NCBI GenBank assembly: GCA_035546635.1
Contig: DASZWJ010000028.1
Coordinates: 282,856 to 346,855, forward strand
DNA length: 64,000 nucleotides
Source of the DNA: Gammaproteobacteria bacterium
Lineage (GTDB): Bacteria > Pseudomonadota > Gammaproteobacteria > JAURND01
Direction of reading: 5' to 3'
The notes beneath the pieces are model-generated. The model was not told the DNA's origin. It saw only the letters and a program-made list of their open reading frames with translations, and did no database searches. This document shows positions 27,284-36,580 of this stretch, piece by piece. Each line of letters begins with the position of its first letter. Within the stretch, counting starts at the first letter, position 1. Made by a program: the position numbers and the translations under genes.

Positions 27284-28459
27284 ATGAATAATCGATTAAA
27301 TGAGCCGGCAAAACAACAAAAACCAGCCACCCGCGTCATCCATGCCGGCCAGCATCCCGATCCATCCACGGGTGCGGTGATGATGCCAATTTACGCTACT
27401 TCGACTTATGCCCAACAAAGCCCAGGACAACACCAGGGCTATGAATATTCCCGCACTAAAAATCCCACGCGTTCGGCTTTTGAGCGCTGTATTGCTGATT
27501 TGGAGTCAGGGGAGCAAGGATTTGCTTTTGCTTCAGGCATGGCAGCTACAGCAACTTTACTTGATTTACTATCCTCAGGCGATCATGTATTGGTGATTGA
27601 TAATGTTTATGGTGGCACTTATCGCTTATTTGAAAATGTGCGCCGGCGTTCTGCAGGCTTACAATTTACTTTTGTAGATTTCACTGATATGGAAACAGTA
27701 AAAGCCGCAATTTTGCCGACAACTAAAATGATATGGGTAGAATCACCTAGCAATCCGTTGTTAAAACTAGTCGATTTAAGCGCAGTAGCGGCTTTAGGCA
27801 AAGCGCGTGGTATATTGACTGTGGCTGATAATACATTTGCCACACCCATGGCACAGCGACCATTGGAATTTGGATTTGATATTGTCATGCACTCTACCAC
27901 TAAATATATTAATGGCCATTCCGATGTGATTGGTGGTGCTGTTGTAGTGCAAGATAGCGCATTAGGTGAACAATTGGCTTATCTGCAAAATTCCTCAGGG
28001 GGTGTTGCCAGCCCTTTTGATAGTTTTTTGACATTGCGCGGCGTGAAGACTTTGGCTTTGCGAATGGAGCGTCACACTGAAAATGCGTTTCGGTTGGCAG
28101 CTTGGCTTGAGAAGCATCCGCGCGTAGCTAAAGTCTATTATCCAGGATTGCAAAGCCACCCGCAGTATGCATTGGCGCAACGTCAGATGCAGCTGGCCGG
28201 CGGGATGGTGAGTGTAGAGTTATGTTATGATTTAAAGAAGACTAAGCAATGTTTATCCCGCTGTCGGTTATTTACTTTAGCGGAAAGTTTGGGCGGCGTT
28301 GAAAGTTTGATTGAACATCCGGCGATTATGACGCATGCGTCCATACCCAAAGTTGAGCGGGAAAAAATGGGCATTACGGATAATTTTATTCGTCTGTCGG
28401 TGGGTATTGAGGATGTGGAGGATTTACAGGAAGATTTACGCTTTATGCTTGAGTTTTAG
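27284..28459 (+). CDS. Cystathionine gamma-lyase / gamma-synthase family enzyme
   Basis: PLP enzyme of the Cys/Met metabolism family, about 391 residues. The PLP lysine lies in MHSTTKYINGHSD near residue 207; YEYSRTKNPTR near 50 and SLGGVESLIEHPA near 340 are family motifs. I choose the ATG at 27284 because GGAG lies 8 bases upstream, although the frame is open from 27173 inside the previous gene. The context with a CBS-type enzyme favours cystathionine gamma-lyase, but gamma-synthase cannot be excluded from sequence. Confidence 0.87.
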   Translation: MNNRLNEPAKQQKPATRVIHAGQHPDPSTGAVMMPIYATSTYAQQSPGQHQGYEYSRTKNPTRSAFERCIADLESGEQGFAFASGMAATATLLDLLSSGDHVLVIDNVYGGTYRLFENVRRRSAGLQFTFVDFTDMETVKAAILPTTKMIWVESPSNPLLKLVDLSAVAALGKARGILTVADNTFATPMAQRPLEFGFDIVMHSTTKYINGHSDVIGGAVVVQDSALGEQLAYLQNSSGGVASPFDSFLTLRGVKTLALRMERHTENAFRLAAWLEKHPRVAKVYYPGLQSHPQYALAQRQMQLAGGMVSVELCYDLKKTKQCLSRCRLFTLAESLGGVESLIEHPAIMTHASIPKVEREKMGITDNFIRLSVGIEDVEDLQEDLRFMLEF

Positions 28460-28524
28460 TTTGAATATTTTCCTCGTGTAAGTAGAAGCATCAATCTAAG
28501 CAGCATATCTCTTTCCCATACCCC

Positions 28525-28598
28525 TTGCACTGTAACCCCTCTCCCGTCTGTGACCGAAGGGAATCCCCTTGCGGGATGGGAGAGGGGTTACAGTGCAA
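28525..28598. repeat. Perfect 21-bp inverted repeat (CTCTCCC family)
   Basis: TTGCACTGTAACCCCTCTCCC (its last 20 bases begin at 28526) is mirrored exactly by the arm ending at 28598 (GGGTTACAGTGCAA). The 32-base interior carries GTCTGTGACCGAAGGGAATC, which links it to the copy at 498-531. Confidence 0.9.
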
Positions 28599-28640
28599 TT
28601 GGCTGAACGAGTATAGCTATAATTCGATAAGGATCAATCC

Positions 28641-29555
28641 ATGCAAAAACTAAAAATCCTCGCTATCTGCTTACTGCTATCCATACAGCTTGCAAGTTTT
28701 GCTGCCTACCCACCTCCAGTGGTTGCACAGCATGGCATGGTCGTTTCCAGCCAGCCTCTGGCCTCGCAAGTGGGTGTGGATATCCTACGTCAAGGTGGTA
28801 ATGCTATCGATGCGGCTGTCGCTGTCGGATATGCATTGGCTGTGGTCTATCCTGCTGCAGGTAATTTAGGCGGCGGTGGTTTTATGATGCTGCATCTGGC
28901 GGATGATAGAAATGTATTTCTGAATTTCCGCGAAAAAGCGCCCAAAGCTGCAAGTAAGGACATGTATCTTGATGCGCAAGGTAACATAATTCCTGGACGC
29001 AGCACAGAAGGGTATTTGGCTGTCGGTGTGCCGGGAACAGTATTAGGCTTAAATACCGCATTAAAAAAATACGGCACCATGTCACTAAAGCAAGTGATGG
29101 CGCCGGCGATCAAATTAGCTGAGCAAGGATATGTGCTGACAGCAGAGGACGCGAAAGTTTTAAATACCGCGACAGATAGTTTTAAGAAACAACTGAATGT
29201 CGCAGCGATATTCCTTAAAAATGGCCAGCCTTATCAAGCAGGCGAGCGTCTGATACAGGGTAAACTTGCGCAAACTTTAAAATTAATTGCCGCCAATGGT
29301 AGTGATGTCTTCTATAAGGGTAGTATTGCTGATCGTATTGTTAATGCCTCAAAAACCAATGGCGGCATTCTGAGTAAGGAAGATTTTACTGACTATACCA
29401 TGAGCGAATTATCGCCAATTAGCTGCGATTACCACGGTTACACGATTGTGTCAGCGCCACCACCGAGTTCAGGCGGGGTGACTTTATGTGAAATGTTAAA
29501 TATTCTTGAAGGTTATCCATTAGGATATATGGGCTTTCATTCGGCGGCTATTTAG
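28641..29555 (+). pseudogene. ggt: Gamma-glutamyltranspeptidase, N-terminal part (frameshifted gene)
   Basis: Encodes a signal peptide (residues 1-22, ending SFAAY) and most of the large subunit: VVSSQPLASQVGVDILRQGGNAIDAAVA, NLGGGGFMM and FREKAPKAA are classic. The reading ends in a premature TAG right after MGFHSAAI, where homologues continue into the helix before the small subunit. In the frame one base earlier the sequence goes on as GYLVEAMRYAYYDRNN. Compared with family spacing about ten bases seem to be missing near 29545. As read, the enzyme would be split; a sequencing error is the main alternative. Confidence 0.85.
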
Positions 29556-29563
29556 TTGAAGCC

Positions 29564-30322
29564 ATGCGTTATGCCTATTATGACCGCAATAATAGCCTGG
29601 GTGATCCCGATTTTATTACCAATCCGGTGGCCAAATTAATTTCCAAAGATTATGCGCAAGAGATCCGTAATAAAATCTCCGAGTTTCGTGCTACACCTTC
29701 TAGTGAGCTTAAAGGAGAGCCCGCTCATGAAGATGTGAATACCACACATTTTTCTATTGTGGATGTTAAAGGTAATGCGGCCAGTGTGACCTATACATTG
29801 AATAGCCGCTTTGGTGCGAAGGTGATAGCGGGTGATACGGGATTTTTTCTTAATGATGAAATGGATGATTTCACCAGTAAATCTGGAGTGCCGAATCAAT
29901 TTGGATTGGTGCAGGGAGTTAATAATGCCATCCAGCCGGGCAAGCGTCCCTTGAGTGCGATGGCTCCTACTTTGGTGTTCAAAGACAATAAATTGTTTAT
30001 GGTTTTAGGTGCTCCAGGCGGTTCTACTATTATCACAGCCGTATTGCAGACTATTTTGAATGTAATAGATTATGGCATGGATATTAAAACTGCGGTGAAT
30101 ATGCCGCGTATTCATTTCCAATGGCTGCCGGATAAAATATGGGAAGAACCTTGGGCGATACCTAAAGATGCAGCGGAAAAACTGGCGATGGAAGGGTATC
30201 AATCCGCGCCGGCACCGTTTATATTGGGTATAGTGGAAGCGATTTTAATTGATTCAAAGAATCATACGTTAAATGGGGCAGGGGATGATCGCATGCCGTT
30301 AAGTACGGCTTTAGGATATTGA
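29564..30322 (+). pseudogene. ggt: Gamma-glutamyltranspeptidase, C-terminal part (frameshifted gene)
   Basis: The rest of the enzyme, open in another frame from about 29546. The self-cleavage site and catalytic threonine are present in NTTHFSIVD (residue 60 from the ATG at 29564), as is the small-subunit core NDEMDDFTSK, PLSAMAPTL and GAPGGSTIITAVLQT. All expected active-site parts are intact, so decay is recent or the break is an artefact. No good ribosome site precedes the ATG, making separate translation doubtful. Normal role: periplasmic hydrolysis of glutathione and gamma-glutamyl peptides. Confidence 0.85.
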
Positions 30323-30323
30323 C

Positions 30324-30477
30324 CCACCCCATTAGAAAAAGGGGTGGAAGGCCGCAAGGCCTGAGGGGGGATTTAAAAAGCTGATGAGTACTAACACACA
30401 ATATTAGGCACCCAAAACTCTCTAAATCCCCCCGCAGGCCTTATGGCCTATGACCCCCTTTTTCAAAGGGGGTGAGG
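30324..30477. repeat. Long imperfect inverted repeat between convergent genes
   Basis: Left arm 30324-30374 and right arm 30424-30477, each about 50 bp, share GAAAAAGGGG, AGGCC..AAGGCCTG and GGGGGGATTT in order. The loop is about 50 bases. It fills the space between convergent ggt and the DUF1460 gene and could end transcription from both sides. Confidence 0.85.
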
Positions 30478-30496
30478 CTTTATTAAAGATAAGCTC

Positions 30497-31483
30497 CTAA
30501 ACCTTAAGCACTTCCTGAATATTAATACCGGTGTAATTGTTCATATGTAAATAAACCAGTAGATAATGCGCCAATGGAACATCAGCAACTCTGTGCAGAT
30601 AGGATGAAGCTTCGCGGAACATCAAGCCATTCGGGGTGCGTATGGCCAATCCAATATGAGAAATATATAGCGGTGTACCAATTTGATTTTCTAATTTGGC
30701 TCTTGGATTTACAATTTCGATAATACTTCCAGAAGGTATCTGATTAAAAATAGAGTCTACTGGTTGTTGTTGTGCGTCGAATAAGCGCGTCATGGGTAAA
30801 TAAACTAGCTGACTGTTTTGTGGTGAAAAATATCTGCTGAAACTTTGTAGCTCCCGCAAACGCTGCTGTATCGCTGAAGGTGATAAGGGCTGCAAAAGTT
30901 TAAGCTGGCTGACATTCATTGAAAGAAACCAGTTTGGTTTATCGATGCGTATTTCCTGTGAAACTGAAATAGGTTTGCCTTGGTTATCTACAAAGCTCGC
31001 GGTAATATCACGAACATAACCTTTATGCGCGTTATTTAAATTCCAGTCCGTTTCCATAAAATGATTACGGTTAATAAACGCCGGTTTGCCATTACGGTAG
31101 TTAATGTTTTTGATATTGCGTTGAAATTGCGCCAGATTATTCGATTCAGCTAATGACACGATGGTATTAACATAAGTCACACAATCAAAAGCGTCTGTTC
31201 GATAAAGTGGATTTTGGTTGTAACGGCTATTTTCACCCTCGCCTGCTGCATCAAAAAGATAAGGTTTGCCAAGAAAATAAGCGCTATAAGCAGCTAGTTT
31301 GGCTTTGATATCTGAAGTTTTTTTGGTAGAAATGGACTGAAATAATTGTTGAATTTCCTGGTCGTATTGAGATTGTTCATAGGCAGGGATAACTGTGGGT
31401 TGTTCTGCGTTTGATGCGGCAAAGCCCATCGGCATTAACAACAAAACAAAAGAATAAATTAATAATTTAACAAATTTTTTCAT
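30497..31483 (-). CDS. DUF1460 family, N-acetylmuramoyl-L-alanine amidase-like exported protein
   Basis: A 328-residue protein with an N-terminal signal peptide (residues 1-22). DUF1460 proteins have an NlpC/P60-like papain fold and are linked to cell-wall peptide cleavage. The presumed catalytic cysteine is C101 in AFDCVTYVNT, and the histidine lies in YISHIGLAI near residue 275. HFMETDWNLNN in the middle is also typical. It is expected in the periplasm, acting on murein or muropeptides. It stands alone, facing the broken ggt gene. Confidence 0.8.
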   Translation of the reverse strand: MKKFVKLLIYSFVLLLMPMGFAASNAEQPTVIPAYEQSQYDQEIQQLFQSISTKKTSDIKAKLAAYSAYFLGKPYLFDAAGEGENSRYNQNPLYRTDAFDCVTYVNTIVSLAESNNLAQFQRNIKNINYRNGKPAFINRNHFMETDWNLNNAHKGYVRDITASFVDNQGKPISVSQEIRIDKPNWFLSMNVSQLKLLQPLSPSAIQQRLRELQSFSRYFSPQNSQLVYLPMTRLFDAQQQPVDSIFNQIPSGSIIEIVNPRAKLENQIGTPLYISHIGLAIRTPNGLMFREASSYLHRVADVPLAHYLLVYLHMNNYTGINIQEVLKV

Positions 31484-31544
31484 ATATGTTGTTTAATTTT
31501 AAAAGCCAGAAAATGATAATAAATTATAACATAATTTTCATTTT

Positions 31545-33032
31545 TTACCAAATTTTCAATGCCTTAACCTCTTTAGTTGTAGTCCACATCAAAACTTGAC
31601 GAGTTAGCAGCGCTAAGATAACTCCGGCACCAATAGCACACCAGCCTAACCATGAGAAAATATGACTAAAACTGGGGTTAGTCACAAGAGGGTTATTGCT
31701 GCCCGTGCTTCCTAATGCAATATTAGAAAAGAAACTAGCCAATATGGCCGCGACACCAGTCATTAACATCCAAGTGGCCATAAAGACTCCCTGCGAAGCT
31801 ACGGGTGCCAAGTAGCCTATCATCGCAAACCCTATAGGTGAAATGCATAATTCTCCTAAGCTTTGCAGAACATAACAGAGTGCTATCCAAATAAAACTGC
31901 TATAACCGTGGCTGTCAGCCAATTGTATTCCCAGGGTCAAAATCAGAAACGACAGGCCAATAAATAACAGCGAGCAAGTGAATTGCAATGGCAGTGAAAT
32001 ATTCAAGCCACGCCGTCGCAAGCGAGAAAATATATAGTTCAACACGGGCCCACCGATAATGACAATGGTGGAATTAATGCCTAATGCCCACTGCGGCGCA
32101 ATTTTCAGACCGAATAACTGTCGGTTAACGTTATGTTCGATAAATAGATTAAGACCCATAGGCATAAACAAATACAGTGTCCAGAAAATAATAGACAGTA
32201 TCGTCAGTGTTAAGTATCCCCAGATTTTGTTTTTAACGGCTAAATCATTTTGTTTTCTGGCAATGCGGACAATATTGAATAACATCAGTATGCCCAATAT
32301 CAGTACCAGATTGCGTGTCAAAAGCACATGTTGTAATAGTGTCGGCAGCAGTAAAATAATTGTTGTAATTAAACTCACGCCAATAAGGGCATTACAGAAG
32401 CGCATATGGATGGGTTTATGGCTTAAAAAGGTATTACGATCACGTAGGGTATTCCAGTTAAAAGCGGCGATGATTAGGGCAATCACATTACCAGAAGCGG
32501 TTATCAAGAATAAATTATGATAATCAGCCCGTAATTCAAAATATCCGCTTAAAATAAAGCCTAATAAAAATCCCATGCATAAGGCGCTGTAATTCCATAA
32601 AAATGCGCCTTCGCGGCGTTGGTCTTCGGGTGCAAACAATTGGGTAAGCAGGCAGTTAATGCAGGTGATATTCATCCCAGCGCCTACGAGAAAAAGTGAC
32701 AATCCCCAATACAGTTGCGTGATATTAGGAACAGCGATCAATACACAACTGACGATTTGTAATAGCATGGCAAGGATAAATAATACCCGGTAACTGATGA
32801 AGCGCCCGCCACAATAGCCGCCTAATAAATGTGCAGCATAATTAATCGCAAGGAAACTGCCAGTGAGGGCGGTTGCGGTGGCATTAGGTAAATGCAAGGC
32901 GTGGGTGGTATAAAGCACCAAGGTAGAATAAAGCACTCCCAAGGATAAGGTGGCAAATAATTGGGTAAATAACAGGGCAAAAGCGCCTCTTTTCACCTGT
33001 GCACTCGTGTTGAGGCGGGGTAATTCTTGCAT
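31545..33032 (-). CDS. Divergent POT/MFS peptide transporter-like protein
   Basis: A 495-residue protein with about 14 hydrophobic helices. Its overall pattern fits proton-dependent oligopeptide transporters: AINYAAHLLGGYCGGRF after helix 2, EDQRREGAFLWNYSALCMGFLLG in the first half and QSLGELCISPIGFAMIGYLAP in the second half. However, the ExxERF proton-coupling motif of helix 1 is missing; the position reads LFATLSLGVLY. Substrate and coupling ion may therefore differ from classic Dtp/YdgR proteins. It is divergent from the FUSC gene across a palindrome. Confidence 0.78.
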   Translation of the reverse strand: MQELPRLNTSAQVKRGAFALLFTQLFATLSLGVLYSTLVLYTTHALHLPNATATALTGSFLAINYAAHLLGGYCGGRFISYRVLFILAMLLQIVSCVLIAVPNITQLYWGLSLFLVGAGMNITCINCLLTQLFAPEDQRREGAFLWNYSALCMGFLLGFILSGYFELRADYHNLFLITASGNVIALIIAAFNWNTLRDRNTFLSHKPIHMRFCNALIGVSLITTIILLLPTLLQHVLLTRNLVLILGILMLFNIVRIARKQNDLAVKNKIWGYLTLTILSIIFWTLYLFMPMGLNLFIEHNVNRQLFGLKIAPQWALGINSTIVIIGGPVLNYIFSRLRRRGLNISLPLQFTCSLLFIGLSFLILTLGIQLADSHGYSSFIWIALCYVLQSLGELCISPIGFAMIGYLAPVASQGVFMATWMLMTGVAAILASFFSNIALGSTGSNNPLVTNPSFSHIFSWLGWCAIGAGVILALLTRQVLMWTTTKEVKALKIW

Positions 33033-33138
33033 TGGCTCAAATCCTTTAGAGGTGAAAATCTTGGTAAGGAATTTTGTTTGGAAGCATTTATTCTACTGCG
33101 TTTAGTATGCCTGTGACTATAAAGTATTTCATTGTATA

Positions 33139-33162
33139 CTCGAATCACTCGAGTTATTCGAG
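33139..33162. promoter_or_regulatory. 24-bp palindrome, possible operator
   Basis: CTCGAAT-C-ACTCGAGT-T-ATTCGAG is symmetric except for one pair. It sits 24 bases before the FUSC start codon, between divergent transporter genes, next to TATACT (33135-33140) that could be a -10 box. The position suits a repressor site for one or both genes. No regulator for it is known from the window. Confidence 0.45.
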
Positions 33163-33186
33163 CTTTACCAACCACGCATTAAAAAT

Positions 33187-34269
33187 ATGATGAAAAACCC
33201 ACTTTCTAACATCTCAGCATTTTGGCGAAATTTTGATTTCACCTCTCCTCGCGCTATTAACAGCCTAAAAACCGCTATTGCCTGCGTGATTGGCTATTTA
33301 TTGGTGATATGGACACCTTTGCCACAGCCACAGTGGATTGTGATTACTATTTTAGTTGTGATGAGTGCTCAGACCAGCTTAGGCAGTTTAACCATTAAAT
33401 CTTACATGCGTTTTTGGGGAACTGTTGCTGGTGCTGGAATTTCCGCAATTATTTACCTGTGTATTGGTACTGATCCAGTGGGAATGACTATCGCCTTATT
33501 TATAGTAGTTTTAGCGTTTGCCTATGTAGCTTCCAGCCCAGGTGATGCAAGTTATGCAGGAACATTGGGTGCGGTTACAGTTGCGATTATTTTATTAAAT
33601 CCGGTGGTTAATCTGCAGATTATATCAGCACGATTTATAGAAATTATTGTGGGCATTATCATTTCTTTGCTCGTGTCTAAGTTAATTTTTCCTATTCATT
33701 CTCAACATTTGTTACTGCATAATCTAGCCAATAATCTACTTAATTTGCAGCGCAATTTTGATCGTAGTCTTAAAATGGAACCTCAGCATTTGGAGGCTGA
33801 AGTAGATGGGTTAGATGCAAAAATAGCCAGTAGTTTTGCTACGCAACGGAAATTGATCCGTGAAGTGGGCTTTGAATTAAAATACCGCCAGCAAAAACCC
33901 TTGTTTCAAGAGATTCTGCAAACACAAATAAAAATATATCGCGCTAATAATTTGATGTTTTTAAGTGCGCATGTTTCAGAGCAAAGTGTGCAGGTTATCT
34001 CAGAACTTACAGGATTAGAAAAGTTCAAGCTAGAAGCGAACCAATCGTTTATGCGACTGGCTGAAGCTATACGTTCTGAAAAAAAACACAAAATTGAGTG
34101 GGTAGTAGCTGAATTAATTGATGTCATGGAAGGTGAGTTCAAGAAAATTATTAACCAGAAACAATATGAGCATATTGCTTATGTGAATGCTTTTTTATTT
34201 GGTGCACGTATGTTTATGGTGGAATTAATTGAACTTGGTAAGTTGATAGAGGCTATTCAGAGAGAATGA
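33187..34269 (+). CDS. FUSC-family membrane protein (aromatic acid exporter-like)
   Basis: A 360-residue protein. Residues about 20-175 hold six hydrophobic helices with the FUSC features PQPQWIVITILVVMS and SYMRFWGTVAGAGISA. Residues 180-360 form a soluble helical cytoplasmic domain. FUSC proteins are thought to export aromatic acids or similar toxic compounds, usually with an HlyD-type partner, which is not seen here. A second ATG follows immediately at 33190. It precedes a YheO-like regulator in the same direction. Confidence 0.82.
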   Translation: MMKNPLSNISAFWRNFDFTSPRAINSLKTAIACVIGYLLVIWTPLPQPQWIVITILVVMSAQTSLGSLTIKSYMRFWGTVAGAGISAIIYLCIGTDPVGMTIALFIVVLAFAYVASSPGDASYAGTLGAVTVAIILLNPVVNLQIISARFIEIIVGIIISLLVSKLIFPIHSQHLLLHNLANNLLNLQRNFDRSLKMEPQHLEAEVDGLDAKIASSFATQRKLIREVGFELKYRQQKPLFQEILQTQIKIYRANNLMFLSAHVSEQSVQVISELTGLEKFKLEANQSFMRLAEAIRSEKKHKIEWVVAELIDVMEGEFKKIINQKQYEHIAYVNAFLFGARMFMVELIELGKLIEAIQRE

Positions 34270-34341
34270 GTCTAATCTATTGATACAATAGTCCAACATA
34301 GACTATAATGTAAAAAATATACACAGCCTATTGGGATACTT

Positions 34342-34950
34342 ATGCTATCAGCTGAATTCAAAGCCGCATCAACCAATGCAGAAACCATTGCAAAACTATT
34401 GCATCCTTATGCTGAAACAGTCGTCCACAATCTTAAAACTAATAAAATTGTCTCAATTTTTAATGCTTTCAGCAAACGCAAAGCAGGTGATGATTCCTTG
34501 CTAGATGTGGAAAAAGAATTTGATTTGAAAAATGAAATTCTGGGCCCCTATGAAAAAATTAATTGGGATGGACGACGTTTAAAATCCATCAGCAACGTCA
34601 TTCGTGATGGCAAAGGTCGACCGATTGGAATTTACTGTATTAATCTAGATATTTCAGTGCTCATGGAGTGTCAGCAACTTCTGCAAGCCTTTATGCAAAC
34701 AGAGGATTTGTCTTTAAGGCCAGCTGTTTTATTTAAGGATGATTGGCAGGAACGGATACACCAGTTTGTCCATGATTATATACAAGAAAGGAATTGGCAT
34801 TTCAGGACCTTAACTTTAGAGCAGAAAAAAATACTAGTGATGAAACTACATCAAGAAGGCGCATTTGAGGCTAAAAATGCAGCGCAATATATTGCGAGTA
34901 TTTTGAAAGTTTCGCGCGCTACTATTTATAATTATTTAAACTTGTCCTGA
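34342..34950 (+). CDS. YheO-like PAS/HTH transcriptional regulator
   Basis: A 202-residue protein in two parts. The N-terminal YheO-type PAS-like domain (about 10-115) includes HPYAETVVHNLKTNKIVSIFN and IGIYCINLDIS. The C-terminal helix-turn-helix (about 145-202) ends SRATIYNYLNLS. Family members such as DauR sense small metabolites such as amino acids and control nearby catabolic or transport genes. The likely targets here, FUSC or the OprD-like porin, are only inferred. The TGA stop is embedded in a palindromic-family repeat (34944-34969), which supplies the final codons. Confidence 0.85.
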   Translation: MLSAEFKAASTNAETIAKLLHPYAETVVHNLKTNKIVSIFNAFSKRKAGDDSLLDVEKEFDLKNEILGPYEKINWDGRRLKSISNVIRDGKGRPIGIYCINLDISVLMECQQLLQAFMQTEDLSLRPAVLFKDDWQERIHQFVHDYIQERNWHFRTLTLEQKKILVMKLHQEGAFEAKNAAQYIASILKVSRATIYNYLNLS

Positions 34951-34969
34951 GCGCAGCGAAGGAATGACA
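34944..34969. repeat. Single copy of the CCTGAGCGCAGCGAAGG repeat
   Basis: GTCCTGAGCGCAGCGAAGGA followed by ATGACA matches the arms of the inverted repeat at 15971-16065. The stop codon of the YheO-like gene (34948-34950) lies within it. It separates two convergent genes. Confidence 0.8.
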
Positions 34970-34970
34970 G

Positions 34971-36305
34971 CTAAAAACTATACTGCAACATTAAACGATT
35001 ATAGTAAAATGTTCCTTTGCTAGGATCACCAGTCTGAATACCTAAACGTTCGCGCAGCGATAAACCTTTCAATGGTTTAGACTTAAATGCATAAGTGACA
35101 TCAAAGTCAGTTTCTGCGGTATTTACAAAAAATGGTTCGGTGTAATATTTGGCGTAACTTGCACTTAGCGTTAGTTTTTTGTCAAAGGCAAATACCGTAC
35201 CCATTATTTTAAAAGCGTCCCCTGGGGCTTTTTCTACCAGACCTGCAATCATAGAGGTTGTATACAATGGGTCGCTGGCATAGCCTGCGGTATAAGGAGA
35301 GACAATATCACCATTATGGAAAGCACCATCTTCAGAAAATACTTTATTCCAAGCAATCGTAAATCGTCCAATGGGTGCTTCAATACCTGCAATTGCACCT
35401 AAGGCATTCGAATTGGCAGAACCATCGGCTACCTGCCCCAGTATGTTGTCCCCATCACCGCCTTCTGTTAAACCTTGCACGCCGAATAATGGATTAATTT
35501 TTGAGTGATTTATGAAGGTGTATTGCGCATCACCATACAGCAGTTTGCCGAAATCAAAAAACTGATAACCCCAGAGTTGTGCGGCCACTCTTTCGGTTTT
35601 GTAATTGACCCCTAAGGCCTGCGCACCATCATCTGTGGTATCTCCCAAGGCTTTAATACCTTGACCGAAATTGGCAGGATTATATAAATTGGTTGCAGAA
35701 AAACCATCGGCAACTCGGCTTTTAAATTCCCATATACGCAATGCAGAAATGGTCAAGTCAGGATTAGGTGTAAAGGTGCCATAAACCCCGCGATAGGTTG
35801 CTGGAATCATACGAGAGTCAGACGGCCCCATCCAGGGTGTATTAATCAGCTGATCGCCGCCGCGGATCAAGAAGTCGCCGCGTTTATATTGCAAATAGAG
35901 CTGCCCTAAAACGGTGATGTTATCTCCCGGCAGTGTGGGATCAACGTGTTTAGGGTTATCGCTGTTTAGACCCAAATCTTGCGCAGTATATAATGCTGCA
36001 CCTGCTTGAAAACCCCCTAAAACAGGCGCCGTGAGAATGCGGATATTACCGCCCAAAGAGTATGCAGCTTGGCTAGGATCGTTAAATTCGGAGGGTACTT
36101 CGTGAAAATTACGGCTAAAATAATAGCTACGAATGTCACCATCAATGGTTGTTTGATCTAGGAAGTGAACGATTTCGTCATAAAGGCTGTCTACTCCTGT
36201 TGCGGTATCGGTACTATTATCTGCAAATGCAGTCTTACTTGCAGCAAATGCTCCTAGACTGAAGAGTGCTAGGGAAGCTAACGACTTAATTTGAGCTGTT
36301 TTCAT
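34971..36305 (-). CDS. OprD-family outer-membrane porin
   Basis: About 444 residues with a signal peptide (cut likely after KTAFA) and alternating beta-strand sequence, ending in YNRLMLQYSF. The final phenylalanine is typical of outer-membrane barrels. IDGDIRSYYFSRNF near the mature N-terminus and GLSLRERLGIQTG near the end resemble OprD-type specific porins, which take up amino acids, peptides or aromatic acids. A TTG start at 36314 is possible; ATG 36305 gives the usual signal peptide. Substrate is unknown. Confidence 0.82.
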   Translation of the reverse strand: MKTAQIKSLASLALFSLGAFAASKTAFADNSTDTATGVDSLYDEIVHFLDQTTIDGDIRSYYFSRNFHEVPSEFNDPSQAAYSLGGNIRILTAPVLGGFQAGAALYTAQDLGLNSDNPKHVDPTLPGDNITVLGQLYLQYKRGDFLIRGGDQLINTPWMGPSDSRMIPATYRGVYGTFTPNPDLTISALRIWEFKSRVADGFSATNLYNPANFGQGIKALGDTTDDGAQALGVNYKTERVAAQLWGYQFFDFGKLLYGDAQYTFINHSKINPLFGVQGLTEGGDGDNILGQVADGSANSNALGAIAGIEAPIGRFTIAWNKVFSEDGAFHNGDIVSPYTAGYASDPLYTTSMIAGLVEKAPGDAFKIMGTVFAFDKKLTLSASYAKYYTEPFFVNTAETDFDVTYAFKSKPLKGLSLRERLGIQTGDPSKGTFYYNRLMLQYSF

Positions 36306-36449
36306 CAGATTCAATATCCCAGTGATTTTATTTTATGGTTATCCTACGCTTAGTCAGCATCCTAAAAATGCGGGTATTTAAGCATAAAAATATGACAAGA
36401 ATATGACGAATTTTTGGTGTTAAACGTGAAGAGCTAGTGGGAGTCTTTA

Positions 36450-36520
36450 ATTAGTCGCTGGCGCGAAATTCAAAAAGTGCACGTCATTTCGGCATCCATG
36501 CAGGGACGACGTACTACTAT
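36450..36520. repeat. Copy of the GGCGCGAAATTCAAA repeat
   Basis: ATTAGTCGCTGGCGCGAAAT and the following TCAAAAAGTGCACGTC match the left arm of the long inverted repeat at 60043-60197. The right half is shortened but keeps CAGGGACGACGTACTACTAT. It lies in the 275-base gap between the porin gene and leuB, where no gene was seen. Confidence 0.75.
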
Positions 36521-36580
36521 TGTTTTTGAGAAAACTAAAAGAACATAAAATTGGTTTTTGCTGAGGTTCAAAGTCTAATA

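Noticed and set aside
32059..32520. Plus-strand frame of 153 codons inside the POT-like gene
   Set aside because: Antisense shadow of a real coding region.
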